Shown here: positions 27,975 through 37,613 of the stretch, in pieces
Layout: every line of letters begins with the position of its first letter
How positions within the stretch are numbered: the first letter of the stretch is position 1
Assembly (NCBI GenBank): GCA_014138095.1
Contig: JACGXE010000003.1
Location: forward strand, 62,001-126,000
Direction of reading: 5' to 3'
DNA from: Ochrobactrum sp. RH2CCR150
GTDB lineage: Bacteria; Pseudomonadota; Alphaproteobacteria; Rhizobiales; Rhizobiaceae
Length of the DNA: 64,000 nucleotides
Notes under the pieces: model-generated
Told to the model about the DNA's origin: nothing
What the model saw: the letters and a program-made list of their open reading frames with translations, nothing else
Databases searched by the model: none
Position numbers and translations under genes: made by a program

Positions 27975-29858
27975 TTAATCCGCCATCGCCTCTTCATATT
28001 CCGATGAAAGCTCCAGCCATTCTTCTTCCGCACTCGCTAGTGCGGATTTTGCATCACTCATATCTTTGTTGATGCGAATGGCATTCTGAGGCTCTTTCTC
28101 ATAAAGCGCCGGATCTTCCAGCTGAGCAGCGAAAGCTTGAATCTGTTTCTGCAGTTTCTGCATCAAGCTCTCGGTTTCCTTGATCTTTTTCTGCAAGGGC
28201 GCCATGGCTTCGCGCCTCTGCGCGGCAAGCTTGCGCTGCTCGGCCTTGTTGACCTTCGGACCTTCATCGCGTTCGGAAGGTGGTTCGCCCTTGGCGTCGG
28301 CCAGAACGATCTGGCGATACTCGTCGAGATCGCCCTCAAACGCTTTCACGCCGCCTTCGCGCACCAGCCAAAGCCGCTCCATCGTGGCTTCGATCAGATG
28401 GCGGTCGTGCGCGATCAGGATGACAGCACCGTTGAAGGCGTTGAGCGCGTGGACCAGTTCTTCACGACTATCGATATCCAGATGGTTGGTCGGTTCGTCG
28501 AGGATCAGAAGGTTCGGGCCGTGGAAGGTTGCAAGCCCCATCAGAAGACGCGCCTTTTCACCACCGGACAGATCCCTGGCGGGTGTCAGCATCTTTTCGG
28601 TCGAAAGCCCCATCCGCGCCACGCGAGAGCGAACCTTCGCTTCGGGTTCGGTCGGCATCAGTTTGCGCACATGCTCGATGGCGTTATCTTCCGGCACCAG
28701 ATCGTCCATCTGATGCTGTGCGAAAAAGGCCACTTTCAGATTGGGCGAAATAGTCAGCGTGCCGTTCTCAGGCTTCAACCGTCCCGCAATCAGCTTGGCG
28801 AGTGTGGATTTACCATTGCCGTTCGAACCGAGCAGCGCGATGCGGTCATCATTGTCGATGCGCAGCGTCACGTTGCGCAGCACCGGCTTACCGGGCACAT
28901 AGCCGACATCGGCGTGGTCCAGCGCGATAATGGGCGAGGCGGCCTTCTTTTCCGCATCGGGAAAGCTGAACGGCTGCACATGGCTCTCGACATAAAGGTC
29001 GATGGGCTTCAGCCTCTGCAATGCCTTGAGGCGGGACTGTGCCTGTTTGGCCTTGGTGGCCTTGGCGCGAAACCGCTCGACAAAGGATTCCATGTGTTTG
29101 CGGTGTGCTTCCTGCTTGGCATGCGCCTTCTGCTGCAATTCAAGCATTTCATGCCGTTGCCGCTCGAACTGGTCATAATTGCCGCGCCAGAAGCTGATTT
29201 TCTTCTGGTCGAGATGCATGATCGAGGTCGTGGCTGAATTCAAAAGATCCCGATCATGGCTGATGATGATGACCATGTGCGGATAGCGCTTCACATAGTC
29301 GACCAGCCATAGCACGCCTTCAAGGTCGAGATAGTTGGTCGGCTCATCGAGCAGCAGCAGGTCCGGTTCTGAAAACAGAACCGCAGCGAGCGCAACGCGC
29401 ATGCGCCAGCCACCGGAGAAGGCCGACGCCGGACGCCGTTGCGCTTCGGCGTTGAAACCGAGACCGGACAGGATCGCGCCTGCGCGCGCTTCCGCCGAAT
29501 GGGCGTTGATATCAGCAAGCCGCGTGTGGATTTCCGCGATGCGATGCGGATCGGTCGCCGTCTCGGCTTCGTCGAGAAGCGCCGCGCGCTCCTTGTCCGC
29601 CTTCATGACGATTTCGATCAGCGGTTCTTCCGTGCCGGGGGCTTCCTGTGCCACTTGACCGATGCGGGTGTTTTTCGGCACCGATACGCTGCCCGTTTCA
29701 GGCGCGAGATCGCCGGTGATGACCCGGAACAGGGTGGACTTTCCCGTGCCGTTGCGACCGACAAAGCCGGTCTTCGACCCGGCAGGCAGCGTCACGCTGG
29801 CATGATCGATCAGAAGGCGTCCGGCGATGCGGACGGAAATGTCATCGAGAATAAGCAT
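27975..29858 (-). CDS. ABC-F family ATPase
   Basis: A 627-residue soluble protein with two ABC domains. The Walker A motifs are GRNGTGKST and GSNGNGKST, and the signatures are FSGGWRMRV and LSGGEKARL. Residues 240-305 form the P-site tRNA interaction linker, and a C-terminal coiled coil follows residue 540. No membrane part is present. ABC-F proteins act on the ribosome E site. The C-terminal extension resembles YheS/Uup-like factors, and no resistance role is implied. The ATG at 29858 starts directly before the first ABC domain. Confidence 0.88.
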   Translation of the reverse strand: MLILDDISVRIAGRLLIDHASVTLPAGSKTGFVGRNGTGKSTLFRVITGDLAPETGSVSVPKNTRIGQVAQEAPGTEEPLIEIVMKADKERAALLDEAETATDPHRIAEIHTRLADINAHSAEARAGAILSGLGFNAEAQRRPASAFSGGWRMRVALAAVLFSEPDLLLLDEPTNYLDLEGVLWLVDYVKRYPHMVIIISHDRDLLNSATTSIMHLDQKKISFWRGNYDQFERQRHEMLELQQKAHAKQEAHRKHMESFVERFRAKATKAKQAQSRLKALQRLKPIDLYVESHVQPFSFPDAEKKAASPIIALDHADVGYVPGKPVLRNVTLRIDNDDRIALLGSNGNGKSTLAKLIAGRLKPENGTLTISPNLKVAFFAQHQMDDLVPEDNAIEHVRKLMPTEPEAKVRSRVARMGLSTEKMLTPARDLSGGEKARLLMGLATFHGPNLLILDEPTNHLDIDSREELVHALNAFNGAVILIAHDRHLIEATMERLWLVREGGVKAFEGDLDEYRQIVLADAKGEPPSERDEGPKVNKAEQRKLAAQRREAMAPLQKKIKETESLMQKLQKQIQAFAAQLEDPALYEKEPQNAIRINKDMSDAKSALASAEEEWLELSSEYEEAMAD

Positions 29859-29907
29859 GGACTGGCTTTTGCACGGCTCCGGGCATTTCTGCAAGTATCA
29901 ACATCAA

Positions 29908-30420
29908 TCAAGCGAAGCGGCGACCGCCTTCCGTGCGCTGGAATTGTGCGAGGTCGAGTGAGGGGGCGTCGGTGCCGAGCCGTGTCAGGGCCGCATGGAT
30001 CTGGCCGCGATGGTGGGTCTGGTGATTGAACAGATGCGCCAGAGAAGGCGCGAGCCGCTGGCTCATCGTGCGCATGTCCGAGACGGTTGTATAGGTAAAG
30101 CGCCCCGCGAGCTTGTCGGCGTCCAATCCGTCGGTATAGCGACAGATGCGTTCATCTTCGGCGTGGCGCAGATCGCGCAGCGTGATGAAATTGTCGGTGA
30201 TGATCGCATCGAGCTGCTTTGGATGATCGCCTTCGCCGGTAAACCGCTTCATCCAGATGCGGTCTGTGACCAGAAGATGGTTGAGCGTACGATGGACTGA
30301 GCCGAAGAACAGGCCGAGATCGAGCCGGTATTCCTCATCGCTCAGATCGGCTGCAGCGGTATAGAGCAGTTCATTGGCCCAGCGGTTATACCACGCAAAC
30401 ATTTGAAAATGCTGTTCCAT
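29908..30420 (-). CDS. DinB-family metal-binding protein
   Basis: A 170-residue four-helix protein of the DinB/YfiT type. The histidine triad that would bind a metal is visible as VHRTLNHLL and, near the C-terminus, FNHQTHHRGQIH. Family members include thiol S-transferases, but the role here is unknown. It lies 49 bases upstream of the ABC-F gene on the same strand. Confidence 0.85.
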   Translation of the reverse strand: MEQHFQMFAWYNRWANELLYTAAADLSDEEYRLDLGLFFGSVHRTLNHLLVTDRIWMKRFTGEGDHPKQLDAIITDNFITLRDLRHAEDERICRYTDGLDADKLAGRFTYTTVSDMRTMSQRLAPSLAHLFNHQTHHRGQIHAALTRLGTDAPSLDLAQFQRTEGGRRFA

Positions 30421-30604
30421 GCGATTCCCCCGCTACCTGACAGCCTGAATCAGAATGGCATTATCTATGCCTTCAAATTTCTGCCGTCTCAAGCTGCTAG
30501 GCGGTACTGGATGTGTTCTAAATGGCGCGGCCTCTTGGCAATCAGGCCTATCGACGGTATAGAGCCTCACTTTTCTAAAATTTCCCAGCAAACAAGGTGT
30601 CATA

Positions 30605-31027
30605 ATGGCAATCGAACGTACCTTCTCCATGATCAAGCCCGACGCGACCCGCCGCAACCTGACCGGCGCAATCACCGCCAAGCTTGAAGAAGCTGGTCTG
30701 CGTGTTGTCGCTTCGAAGCGCGTCTGGATGAGCCTGCGTGAAGCACAGGGCTTCTACGCTGTTCACAAGGACCGTCCTTTCTTCGGCGAACTGACCGAAT
30801 TCATGTCTTCGGGCCCGACGATCGTTCAGGTTCTCGAAGGTGAAAACGCAATCGCCAAGAACCGCGAAGTCATGGGCGCAACCAACCCTGCTAACGCAGA
30901 CGCTGGTACGATCCGCAAGGAATTCGCACTGTCGATCGGCGAAAACTCGGTTCACGGTTCCGACGCTCCGGAAACCGCTGCCGAAGAAATCGCTTACTGG
31001 TTCTCGGGCACCGAAATCGTCGGCTAA
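30605..31027 (+). CDS. ndk: Nucleoside diphosphate kinase
   Basis: A 140-residue enzyme with the catalytic histidine motif [10 protein letters not shown] and the opening [16 protein letters not shown]. It balances nucleoside triphosphate pools. It is a single gene with its own strong terminator directly downstream, and its codon use is markedly regular (many GTT, CTG, GAA), as in highly expressed genes. Confidence 0.97.
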   Translation: MAIERTFSMIKPDATRRNLTGAITAKLEEAGLRVVASKRVWMSLREAQGFYAVHKDRPFFGELTEFMSSGPTIVQVLEGENAIAKNREVMGATNPANADAGTIRKEFALSIGENSVHGSDAPETAAEEIAYWFSGTEIVG

Positions 31028-31044
31028 TCCGATCCGCATAAATG

Positions 31045-31074
31045 AAAAAAGCCGGGCGCGAGCCCGGCTTTTTT
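31045..31074 (+). terminator. Intrinsic terminator of ndk
   Basis: A GC-rich hairpin (GCCGGGC with GCCCGGC, four-base loop) is flanked by A6 and T6. It lies 18 bases after the ndk stop. The A-rich left flank means it could also work for the convergent META gene, whose stop is at 31095. Confidence 0.9.
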
Positions 31075-31094
31075 GTATCTTCTCTTAAATTAAA

Positions 31095-31901
31095 TCAGAG
31101 ATTTTGCGCCAGTGTCGCGATCTCTTGGCCGTCCTGATCGAGAAGGACGAGTTTGCCCACGGTGTCGATCTTGTATGATCGCGTTTTCGTCAGCGTATCG
31201 AGGAACTTGCGTTCCTGGTTCATGAGCGCAGGCGGGCACTGCATGTAGGTCGAGCCGACTTCGGCAAAGGAAATCGTTTCGCCTGTCACCGTCGCCTTGC
31301 TGAAATAACGATTGCAGCCGCCCGAACCGCTGACAGAGCCGTCGGGGGTGACAGTCAGTGTGGTCTGGGCATTGTCGATGACGCCGCCGCCCTGAATGTC
31401 TTCCGCCAGCCAGTCCTTGCCTTCAATGCCGATTGATATGGTCTCGTCTGCGCTCTTGCGGACCATGACGACGCGCATTTCAATCGGAGCGCCGGGATTG
31501 GCCGGGTCGATGGTGTAATTCTGGTCGTTGACGAACCAGAGCGTATCGCCAGCCGTAATACGCGCCTGCAGGGCATAGGTATGGCCCGGCTGGATCTTGT
31601 CCGTGTCGAAATTGATTGCGAATGGGATCGGTGATCCTTGTGCGGAATCAATGCGGGTTTCGGCAATCGTCTGCGACGGCGCATCGGCAAGCGAAATATC
31701 TTCAAGCTGCACCGTCAGCTTGGCCTCCGGCGGCAGGGCGATGCGTTCGCGATACATGACCTTGCCACTGACAGTCTTTTCTGCGGCAATGCTGCTCGTT
31801 GGCATGGACGTGTTCAGGAACAAGGCTGCGCCACCCAGCGCGCCAAGGCCGACCACGAGTGCCGCCGCAATTGAAAGAGTGCTCTTCAGTAGTTTTCGCA
31901 T
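31095..31901 (-). CDS. Exported protein with YbaY-like and META/HslJ domains
   Basis: A 268-residue protein with an N-terminal signal or anchor helix, a YbaY-like domain (about residues 40-145: VSGKVMYRERIALPPEAKLT) and a META/HslJ domain (about 160-265: SGSGGCNRYF and YMQCPPALM). Two cysteines in the META domain may pair. META-domain proteins are envelope stress proteins of poorly known function. No lipobox cysteine is seen. A CtrA-type site lies about 205 bases upstream. Confidence 0.8.
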   Translation of the reverse strand: MRKLLKSTLSIAAALVVGLGALGGAALFLNTSMPTSSIAAEKTVSGKVMYRERIALPPEAKLTVQLEDISLADAPSQTIAETRIDSAQGSPIPFAINFDTDKIQPGHTYALQARITAGDTLWFVNDQNYTIDPANPGAPIEMRVVMVRKSADETISIGIEGKDWLAEDIQGGGVIDNAQTTLTVTPDGSVSGSGGCNRYFSKATVTGETISFAEVGSTYMQCPPALMNQERKFLDTLTKTRSYKIDTVGKLVLLDQDGQEIATLAQNL

Positions 31902-32105
31902 TCTTAAAGTCCGAAACCTCGTTCCTGCACAACCGGGAATATTCTCCCATCGTTACAGTGTTGCAGTGTCCGTCGCTCCGTCCGCGATCCGCGTCCGACA
32001 GGAGCTTGATTCACTCCGCAGACAATAAGGAAATCTTCATGTGAAAATTGTGGCAGCACAAGTAAGTGCCACCCAAATTACCCTGTATTTTAGGGGTTTA
32101 AATAG

Positions 32106-32120
32106 TTAATTCGCACTTAA
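32106..32120 (-). promoter_or_regulatory. CtrA-like site upstream of the META-domain gene
   Basis: TTAATTCGCACTTAA fits TTAA-N7-TTAA and lacks only the final C of the full consensus. A further TTAA lies seven bases upstream (32099-32102). It is in the 267-base gap between moaE and the META gene, and the latter reads away from it. It is weaker than the two perfect sites in this window. Confidence 0.3.
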
Positions 32121-32168
32121 AGTGAAACGGAGTTTCCTGCAAATAGATCAAAGTGCGGATTGAGCGGT

Positions 32169-32657
32169 TCAAGTATCTTGCGACTTGACCCATCGCTTTC
32201 GACTTAATTCGTCGTCGTCCTTGGCTGCGACCCAGCCATCCGCAGTGCCGTCAGCAAGATGCTCGCGCTTCCAGAACGGAGCACCGGTCTTCATGAAATC
32301 CATCAGAAAAGAGGCTGCCTCGAAGGCGGTAAGGCGATGCGCCGAAGCGGTTGCGACGAATACAATATTGTCGCCGGGCTTGATAAGCCCGTAACGGTGG
32401 ATGACGGATATGCCCAGAAGCGGCCAGCGTGCCATCGCCTGTTCGGCAATGCGCCTGATCTCGGCTTCCGCCATGCCCGGATAATGTTCGAGTTCAAGCG
32501 CGGAGAGGCGACCGTTTTCATCCCGGCAAAGCCCTGAAAAGGTGACAATGGCGCCAATATCCTTGCGGCCGTCGCGAAGTTTTTCCACTTCCGCCGTCGC
32601 GTCGAAATCCTCTTCGCGAACGCTGACGAACAGCGGGCAAATCGGTTGCCCGCTCAT
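32169..32657 (-). CDS. moaE: Molybdopterin synthase catalytic subunit MoaE
   Basis: A 162-residue MoaE protein. Family marks are IVTFSGLCRDENG, LELEHYPGMAE, VIHRYGLIKPGDN and the C-terminal FWKREHLADG, which holds the active-site lysine. It transfers sulfur from MoaD to precursor Z to make molybdopterin. I set the start at ATG 32657, one base after the moaD stop. A GTG at 32666 would add three residues and overlap moaD by eight bases. Confidence 0.93.
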   Translation of the reverse strand: MSGQPICPLFVSVREEDFDATAEVEKLRDGRKDIGAIVTFSGLCRDENGRLSALELEHYPGMAEAEIRRIAEQAMARWPLLGISVIHRYGLIKPGDNIVFVATASAHRLTAFEAASFLMDFMKTGAPFWKREHLADGTADGWVAAKDDDELSRKRWVKSQDT

Positions 32658-32658
32658 C

Positions 32659-32916
32659 TCAGCCACCCGTCATGGGCGGGAAAAGAGCAACCTCGTCCCC
32701 GTCCTGGATGAATTCATCGTGTTCGGCATGTTCCTGATTGATTGCCGCGCGGATAACGTCGCCATGCTCAAACGCGGCTTCATATTCTTCACCGCGGGTT
32801 TTCAGCTGGCTAATGAGTTCGCCGACCGTCACTTTCGGGGCAGGGAGGACGATGAGGTCTTCATCCTTGCCGATTTTCTCCCGCACCCAGGCGAAATAGA
32901 CGACTTTGATGCTCAC
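32659..32916 (-). CDS. moaD: Molybdopterin synthase sulfur carrier MoaD
   Basis: An 85-residue ubiquitin-like protein ending in the required Gly-Gly (FPPMTGG), which is thiocarboxylated to carry sulfur. The start is GTG (MSIKVVYFAWVRE). It sits between pgsA and moaE, four bases after the pgsA stop. The pair serves molybdenum enzymes such as the oxidoreductase encoded at 44023. Confidence 0.93.
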   Translation of the reverse strand: MSIKVVYFAWVREKIGKDEDLIVLPAPKVTVGELISQLKTRGEEYEAAFEHGDVIRAAINQEHAEHDEFIQDGDEVALFPPMTGG

Positions 32917-32920
32917 GAGC

Positions 32921-33505
32921 TTAATCCATCACGTGCTTGAGGCCTGCCTTGAAGTAATCCCAGCCCGTATAAAGCGTGAGGATTGCCGAAATCCAGAGCA
33001 GCACGATGCCCAGTTCTGTTACATAGGGCATGACTTTATCACCGGCAGGGCCGGCCAGCAAAAAGGCCAGCGCAACCATTTGCGCCGTGGTCTTCCACTT
33101 CGCGAGACGTGAAACGGGAACACTGACCTTCAGTTCTGCGAGATATTCACGCAGGCCCGAAACCAGAATTTCGCGGCACAGGATGATAATTGCCGCCCAC
33201 AGGGTCCAGCCCGCAATCGTGCCATCGGCAGCCAGAAGCAGCAGAATGGCAGACACAAGAAGCTTGTCTGCGATCGGGTCAAGCATGCGACCGATCGTCG
33301 AGGTCTGCTTCCAGATGCGCGCAAGATAGCCGTCGAAGAAATCGGTGATGCTGGCGACGACAAACAGGCCAAGAGCGGTCCAGCGTGCAAAGTCGCTGGA
33401 TTCAAGACGTCCCTCCACAAAGAAGCACAACACCACAAGCGGCACGGCGACAATCCGTCCGTAAGTAAGGATGTTGGGCAAGGAGAGGGTATGATTTTTC
33501 TGCAT
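32921..33505 (-). CDS. pgsA: Phosphatidylglycerophosphate synthase PgsA
   Basis: A 194-residue membrane enzyme with the CDP-alcohol phosphatidyltransferase motif spread over FFDGYLAR and GRMLDPIADKL. It joins CDP-diacylglycerol and glycerol 3-phosphate on the way to phosphatidylglycerol and cardiolipin. The order uvrC-pgsA-moaD-moaE is common in Rhizobiales. Confidence 0.93.
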   Translation of the reverse strand: MQKNHTLSLPNILTYGRIVAVPLVVLCFFVEGRLESSDFARWTALGLFVVASITDFFDGYLARIWKQTSTIGRMLDPIADKLLVSAILLLLAADGTIAGWTLWAAIIILCREILVSGLREYLAELKVSVPVSRLAKWKTTAQMVALAFLLAGPAGDKVMPYVTELGIVLLWISAILTLYTGWDYFKAGLKHVMD

Positions 33506-33625
33506 TGTTCCGCCGTAACCGTTATTGTGTGCACATCAACAGGGATGATCAATAAAATCAACACTTGTGCAGGTGTTCTGGTTGGACCTTATGACGCTGG
33601 CGCGCAAAAGCGCATCAAAATTGCG

Positions 33626-35722
33626 TCACCGGTCACGAAAATGATCGTGAATGGTGCGTGCCATTGCCTCCGATATGCCGTCGATCTGCATCAGATCTTC
33701 CACAGCTGCGCGCGAAACCGCTTTTGCCGTGCCGAAATGATGCAGCAAAGCGCGTTTGCGCGATGGACCGATTCCCGCAATTTCATCGAGCGGGTTCTTG
33801 ATCATCTCTTTCTTGCGCCTTGCGCGGTGCGTGCCGATGGCAAAGCGGTGCGCTTCATCGCGCATGCGCTGGATGAAATAAAGAACAGGATCACGCGGAG
33901 GCAGGGTGAAAGGCTGCTTGCCCTCCACGAAAAACCGCTCGCGTCCCGCCTCACGGTCCACGCCCTTGGCAATGCCGATTGCATTGACGAGATTGGCGAT
34001 ACCCATTTCATTGAGAATCTGACGCACAGCCCCCACTTGCCCCTGTCCACCATCAATGAGAATCACATCGGGCCAGGCCGGGAAACTGTCAGTGACTTCA
34101 GGTGTTTCAACGCTTTCCGGATCGGGTGCTTCATCCGGTGCGCCATGTTCCTTGACCAGCCTTGAAAAGCGACGCTCGATCACTTCGCGCATCATGCCAA
34201 AATCGTCGCCCGGCGTAATATCGGTCGAGCGGATGTTGAACTTGCGATACTGATTTTTGACGAAGCCTTCCGGCCCGGCGACGATCATGCCGCCAACAGC
34301 ATTCGTGCCCATGATGTGCGAGTTATCGTAAACCTCAATGCGGCGCGGGGTGCGCGCAAGGCCGAATGTCTCCGCCATGCCTTGCAACAGACGCGCCTGC
34401 GACGAGGTTTCGGCAAGCCGGCGCCCTAGTGCTTCGCGCGCATTGGTGAGTGCGTGATCGACGAGGTCTTTTTTCTCGCCACGCTGGGGCACATTGACCT
34501 GCACCTTATGACCGGCGCGGGTGGAAAGCGCCTCGGCGATAAGCGCCTGTTCTTCCACGACTTCAGACAAAAGCACAAGCCGGGGGCAGGGCTTGTCGTC
34601 GTAAAACTGCGACAGGAATGCGCCCAGAACTTCCGCCGGGCCAAGCGAACTGTCGGCCTTCGGATAATAAGCGCGGTTGCCCCAGTTCTGGCCAGTGCGG
34701 AAGAAGAAGACCTGAATACAGGTCATGCCGCCTTCCTGATGGATGGCGAAAACATCGGCTTCTTCGACCGTCTGCGGGTTGATGCCCTGATGCGACTGGA
34801 CATGCGAAAGCGCTGCCAGACGGTCGCGATAAACTGCGGCATGTTCGAAATCGAGATCGGCAGAGGCGGCCTGCATGGCGGTAGCCAGATGGTCTTTCAC
34901 CGACTGACTCTTGCCGGACAGGAATGCTTTGGCCTCAGAGACCAGCTCTCCGTAGTCCGCATCACTGATTTCGTGCGTGCAGGGGCCGGAGCAGCGCTTG
35001 ATCTGATAGAGCAGGCAGGGGCGCGTGCGGCTTTCAAACACCGAATCGGTGCAGGTGCGCAGCAAAAAGGCGCGTTGCAGCGCATTGATCGTGCGTCCCA
35101 CTGCGCCCGCCGAAGCGAAGGGGCCAAAATAGTCGCCCTTGCGCGAACGCGCACCACGATGTTTGAAAATGCCGGGCGCGCGATGGTCGCCGGTCAGAAG
35201 AATATAGGGAAACGACTTGTCGTCGCGCATCAGCACATTGAAGCGCGGGCGCAATCTTTTGATCAGATTTGCTTCTAGCAGCAGCGCTTCGGTTTCCGTG
35301 CGCGTCACGACGAATTCCATCATCGCCGTCTCGCGGATCATCCGCACGATACGGTTGGAATGAGCTATGCCGCGTGCATAATTGGAAACGCGCTTTTTGA
35401 GGTTCCGCGCCTTGCCGACATAAAGAACATCGCCATCGCTGTTGAACATGCGATAGACGCCGGGATTGTTCGGCAGGCGTTTGACGAAGGCGTTGATGAT
35501 ATCCTGACCGCCAAGCCCTGCCGTATCCGGCAGTCCGTCGGACGAATCCCACTGGATCTGGTCGGCCATGGAAGGCGCGGCGACAATTTCGGAACCCGTG
35601 TCGTCGCTATCGTCATCATCTTCGGCTTCCGCATCGCCAATGATAATACCGGCCACGTCCTGCTCGTCGTCGGACGGCAAGTTCGCACTGGTATCGTCAT
35701 GGTTTTTGCGGTTGCCGCTCAT
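33626..35722 (-). CDS. uvrC: Excinuclease ABC subunit UvrC
   Basis: A 698-residue UvrC. It carries the GIY-YIG nuclease ([10 protein letters not shown] and [13 protein letters not shown], about residues 88-170), a UVR domain, an endonuclease V-like domain ([17 protein letters not shown], ending GRERF) and tandem C-terminal HhH motifs ([23 protein letters not shown]). It is longer than the usual 600-odd residues because of an acidic N-terminal tail of about 75 residues with a run of aspartates. It makes both incisions in nucleotide excision repair. The start overlaps the upstream reductase stop by four bases. Confidence 0.95.
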   Translation of the reverse strand: MSGNRKNHDDTSANLPSDDEQDVAGIIIGDAEAEDDDDSDDTGSEIVAAPSMADQIQWDSSDGLPDTAGLGGQDIINAFVKRLPNNPGVYRMFNSDGDVLYVGKARNLKKRVSNYARGIAHSNRIVRMIRETAMMEFVVTRTETEALLLEANLIKRLRPRFNVLMRDDKSFPYILLTGDHRAPGIFKHRGARSRKGDYFGPFASAGAVGRTINALQRAFLLRTCTDSVFESRTRPCLLYQIKRCSGPCTHEISDADYGELVSEAKAFLSGKSQSVKDHLATAMQAASADLDFEHAAVYRDRLAALSHVQSHQGINPQTVEEADVFAIHQEGGMTCIQVFFFRTGQNWGNRAYYPKADSSLGPAEVLGAFLSQFYDDKPCPRLVLLSEVVEEQALIAEALSTRAGHKVQVNVPQRGEKKDLVDHALTNAREALGRRLAETSSQARLLQGMAETFGLARTPRRIEVYDNSHIMGTNAVGGMIVAGPEGFVKNQYRKFNIRSTDITPGDDFGMMREVIERRFSRLVKEHGAPDEAPDPESVETPEVTDSFPAWPDVILIDGGQGQVGAVRQILNEMGIANLVNAIGIAKGVDREAGRERFFVEGKQPFTLPPRDPVLYFIQRMRDEAHRFAIGTHRARRKKEMIKNPLDEIAGIGPSRKRALLHHFGTAKAVSRAAVEDLMQIDGISEAMARTIHDHFRDR

Positions 35723-36513
35723 TCAGTGATTCCTGCGATGTCGGGGGTTTCCCATGCCAGATGCTGCCCGCCATCGAGCGCAATCATCTGGCCGGTAATG
35801 GAACGATTCTCCCAGAAGTAACGCACTGTACGCCCAAATTCCGGCAATTCTGGCGCACGCTGTAAGGCGACCTTGCTGACCTGTCGTTCAAAATCGCCCG
35901 GGCGCTGCCGTTCGCTTGGCAGGGTCGGTCCCGGCGCAATGGCATTGACACGAATGCGCGGTGCTAGCGCCTGCGCGAGCGTGCGGGTCGCATTCCAAAG
36001 CGCTGTCTTGGACAGCGTATAAGAGAAGAAGTTCGGATTGAGCTTCCAGACCCGCTGGTCGATCACATTGACGATCAACCCATCGGTTGTTTCCGGCAAG
36101 GCTTTGGCCATGGCTTCCGAGAGAATGACCGGTGCTTTGAGATGAATCGCGAAATGCCTGTCCCACAACGCCATGTCGAGATCACCAACCCGGTCATCTT
36201 CAAACAAGGACGCATTGTTGACGAGCAGGCGGATGGGCCCAAGCTGTCGCTCGGCTTTCGCGATGAGACCACGCACATCCTGCTCGGATGTCAGATCGGC
36301 CTGAACGACACAGGCCATACCGCCGCGCGCAAGAATGGCGTCGGCCAGAGCCTGCCCTTCGTCAACCGAGCGATTGCAGTGGATCGCAACAGGAAAGCCA
36401 TGGGCGGCGAGGTCTTCGACAATCGCCTTTCCGATGCGCCGTGCGCCGCCCGTCACAAGAACCGGACATTTTGCAAGCTGGCTGACTTCCTGATCGTTCA
36501 ACACGGTAAACAC
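35719..36513 (-). CDS. Short-chain dehydrogenase/reductase (FolM/pteridine reductase-like)
   Basis: A 264-residue SDR. The cofactor motif is [11 protein letters not shown], where the RR favours NADPH and resembles FolM and pteridine reductases. NNASLF and the catalytic YTLSK follow. It probably reduces a pteridine or another carbonyl, but the substrate is not proven. The start codon is GTG with a weak ribosome site, and a second GTG three codons in is possible. It is co-translated with uvrC. Confidence 0.8.
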   Translation of the reverse strand: MFTVLNDQEVSQLAKCPVLVTGGARRIGKAIVEDLAAHGFPVAIHCNRSVDEGQALADAILARGGMACVVQADLTSEQDVRGLIAKAERQLGPIRLLVNNASLFEDDRVGDLDMALWDRHFAIHLKAPVILSEAMAKALPETTDGLIVNVIDQRVWKLNPNFFSYTLSKTALWNATRTLAQALAPRIRVNAIAPGPTLPSERQRPGDFERQVSKVALQRAPELPEFGRTVRYFWENRSITGQMIALDGGQHLAWETPDIAGITE

Positions 36514-36884
36514 TTTCTTATCGAGATTCTCTCGTGATTTTCATGCCATTTTGCTCGTCAAATTGCATCCATTAATAGCGCCAAGCGGGTCGGCTGCTGA
36601 CAAAATAGTAGCAATTTCAGGTGCTTCTCGTGGCGAGGGGGTGAGTTGATTGCCCCGCAACAATCCGCACCTGCTCATATAGTCACAAAAGGTTGGCGTT
36701 GCGAGAATGCAACATCGCATTTTTGCCATTTTCTCGTCAGGTTTTCTTCACAGAAGCGGGCATTTCGTGCCGCAATTACCGACGATACCTCCTCCCCATC
36801 AGCACGGCATGGGCAGTTCACTCCCAAAACGCTGCCCGCCCGATAAGGGACCGTGTCAAACGTAATTTGTGTAAGGAGAATGCT
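36514..36884 (+). promoter_or_regulatory. Divergent region upstream of omp25
   Basis: A 371-base gap between the minus-strand reductase and omp25. A strong TAAGGAG ribosome site lies six bases before the omp25 start. No coding frame is convincing. The length suggests a long 5' untranslated region, typical of abundant outer-membrane protein messages, but I cannot place promoter or sRNA-pairing sites with confidence. Confidence 0.4.
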
Positions 36885-37526
36885 ATGCGCACTCTTAAGT
36901 CTCTCGTAATCGCCTCGGCTGCGCTGCTGCCGTTCTCTGCGACTGCCTTTGCTGCTGACGCCATTCAGGAACAGCCTCCTGTTCCGGCTCCGGTCGAAAT
37001 GGCGCCTCAGAACACCTGGGCTGGCGGCTACACCGGTCTGTACCTCGGCTACGGCTGGAACAAGGCCAAGACCGACGCTGTTGGCACCGTAAAGCCTGAC
37101 GACTGGAAGGCTGGCGCATATGCTGGCTGGAACTTCCAGCAGGACCAGTTCGTATACGGTGTTGAAGGTGACGCCGGTTACTCCTGGGCCAAGAAGTCCA
37201 AGGACGGTCTGGAAGTCAAGCAGGGCTTCGAAGGCTCGCTGCGTGCACGTCTCGGCTACGACCTGAACCCGATCATGCCATACATCACCGGTGGTGTTGC
37301 TGGTTCGCAGGTTAAGCTCAGCGCCGCTGGCGACGACGAAAGCAAGTTCCGCGTTGGTTGGACTGCTGGTGCCGGTATGGAAGCCAAGCTGACCGAAAAC
37401 ATCCTGGGCCGCGTTGAATATCGCTACACCCAGTTCGGTAACAAGGACTACGACATCGGCGGCGCTTCGGTCAGCAACAAGCTCGACACCCACGACATCC
37501 GCGTCGGCGTTGGCTACAAGTTCTAA
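36885..37526 (+). CDS. omp25: Outer-membrane protein Omp25
   Basis: A 213-residue protein with a signal peptide ([20 protein letters not shown], cleaved after AFAA) and an eight-strand beta-barrel ending in the outer-membrane signature VGVGYKF. The sequence is that of Brucella-type Omp25 ([20 protein letters not shown]). Omp25 is a major surface protein that contacts peptidoglycan and LPS. Codon use is highly biased, as in abundant proteins. A strong terminator follows. Confidence 0.95.
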   Translation: MRTLKSLVIASAALLPFSATAFAADAIQEQPPVPAPVEMAPQNTWAGGYTGLYLGYGWNKAKTDAVGTVKPDDWKAGAYAGWNFQQDQFVYGVEGDAGYSWAKKSKDGLEVKQGFEGSLRARLGYDLNPIMPYITGGVAGSQVKLSAAGDDESKFRVGWTAGAGMEAKLTENILGRVEYRYTQFGNKDYDIGGASVSNKLDTHDIRVGVGYKF

Positions 37527-37547
37527 TTATCTGATAATTGAACACGG

Positions 37548-37577
37548 AAAACCGGGCAGGCAACTGCCCGGTTTTTT
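37548..37577 (+). terminator. Intrinsic terminator of omp25
   Basis: ACCGGGCAG and CTGCCCGGT form a hairpin with a four-base loop, followed by T6. It lies 21 bases after the omp25 stop. The A-rich left flank lets it serve the convergent ampR gene too. Confidence 0.9.
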
Positions 37578-37613
37578 GTTGTCTAAAATGCTCTTTGCCG
37601 AAAGCTCGTCCAG

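Noticed and set aside
28137..29237. A 366-codon plus-strand frame inside the ABC-F gene
   Set aside because: It is antisense to both ABC domains and shows no protein-like features.
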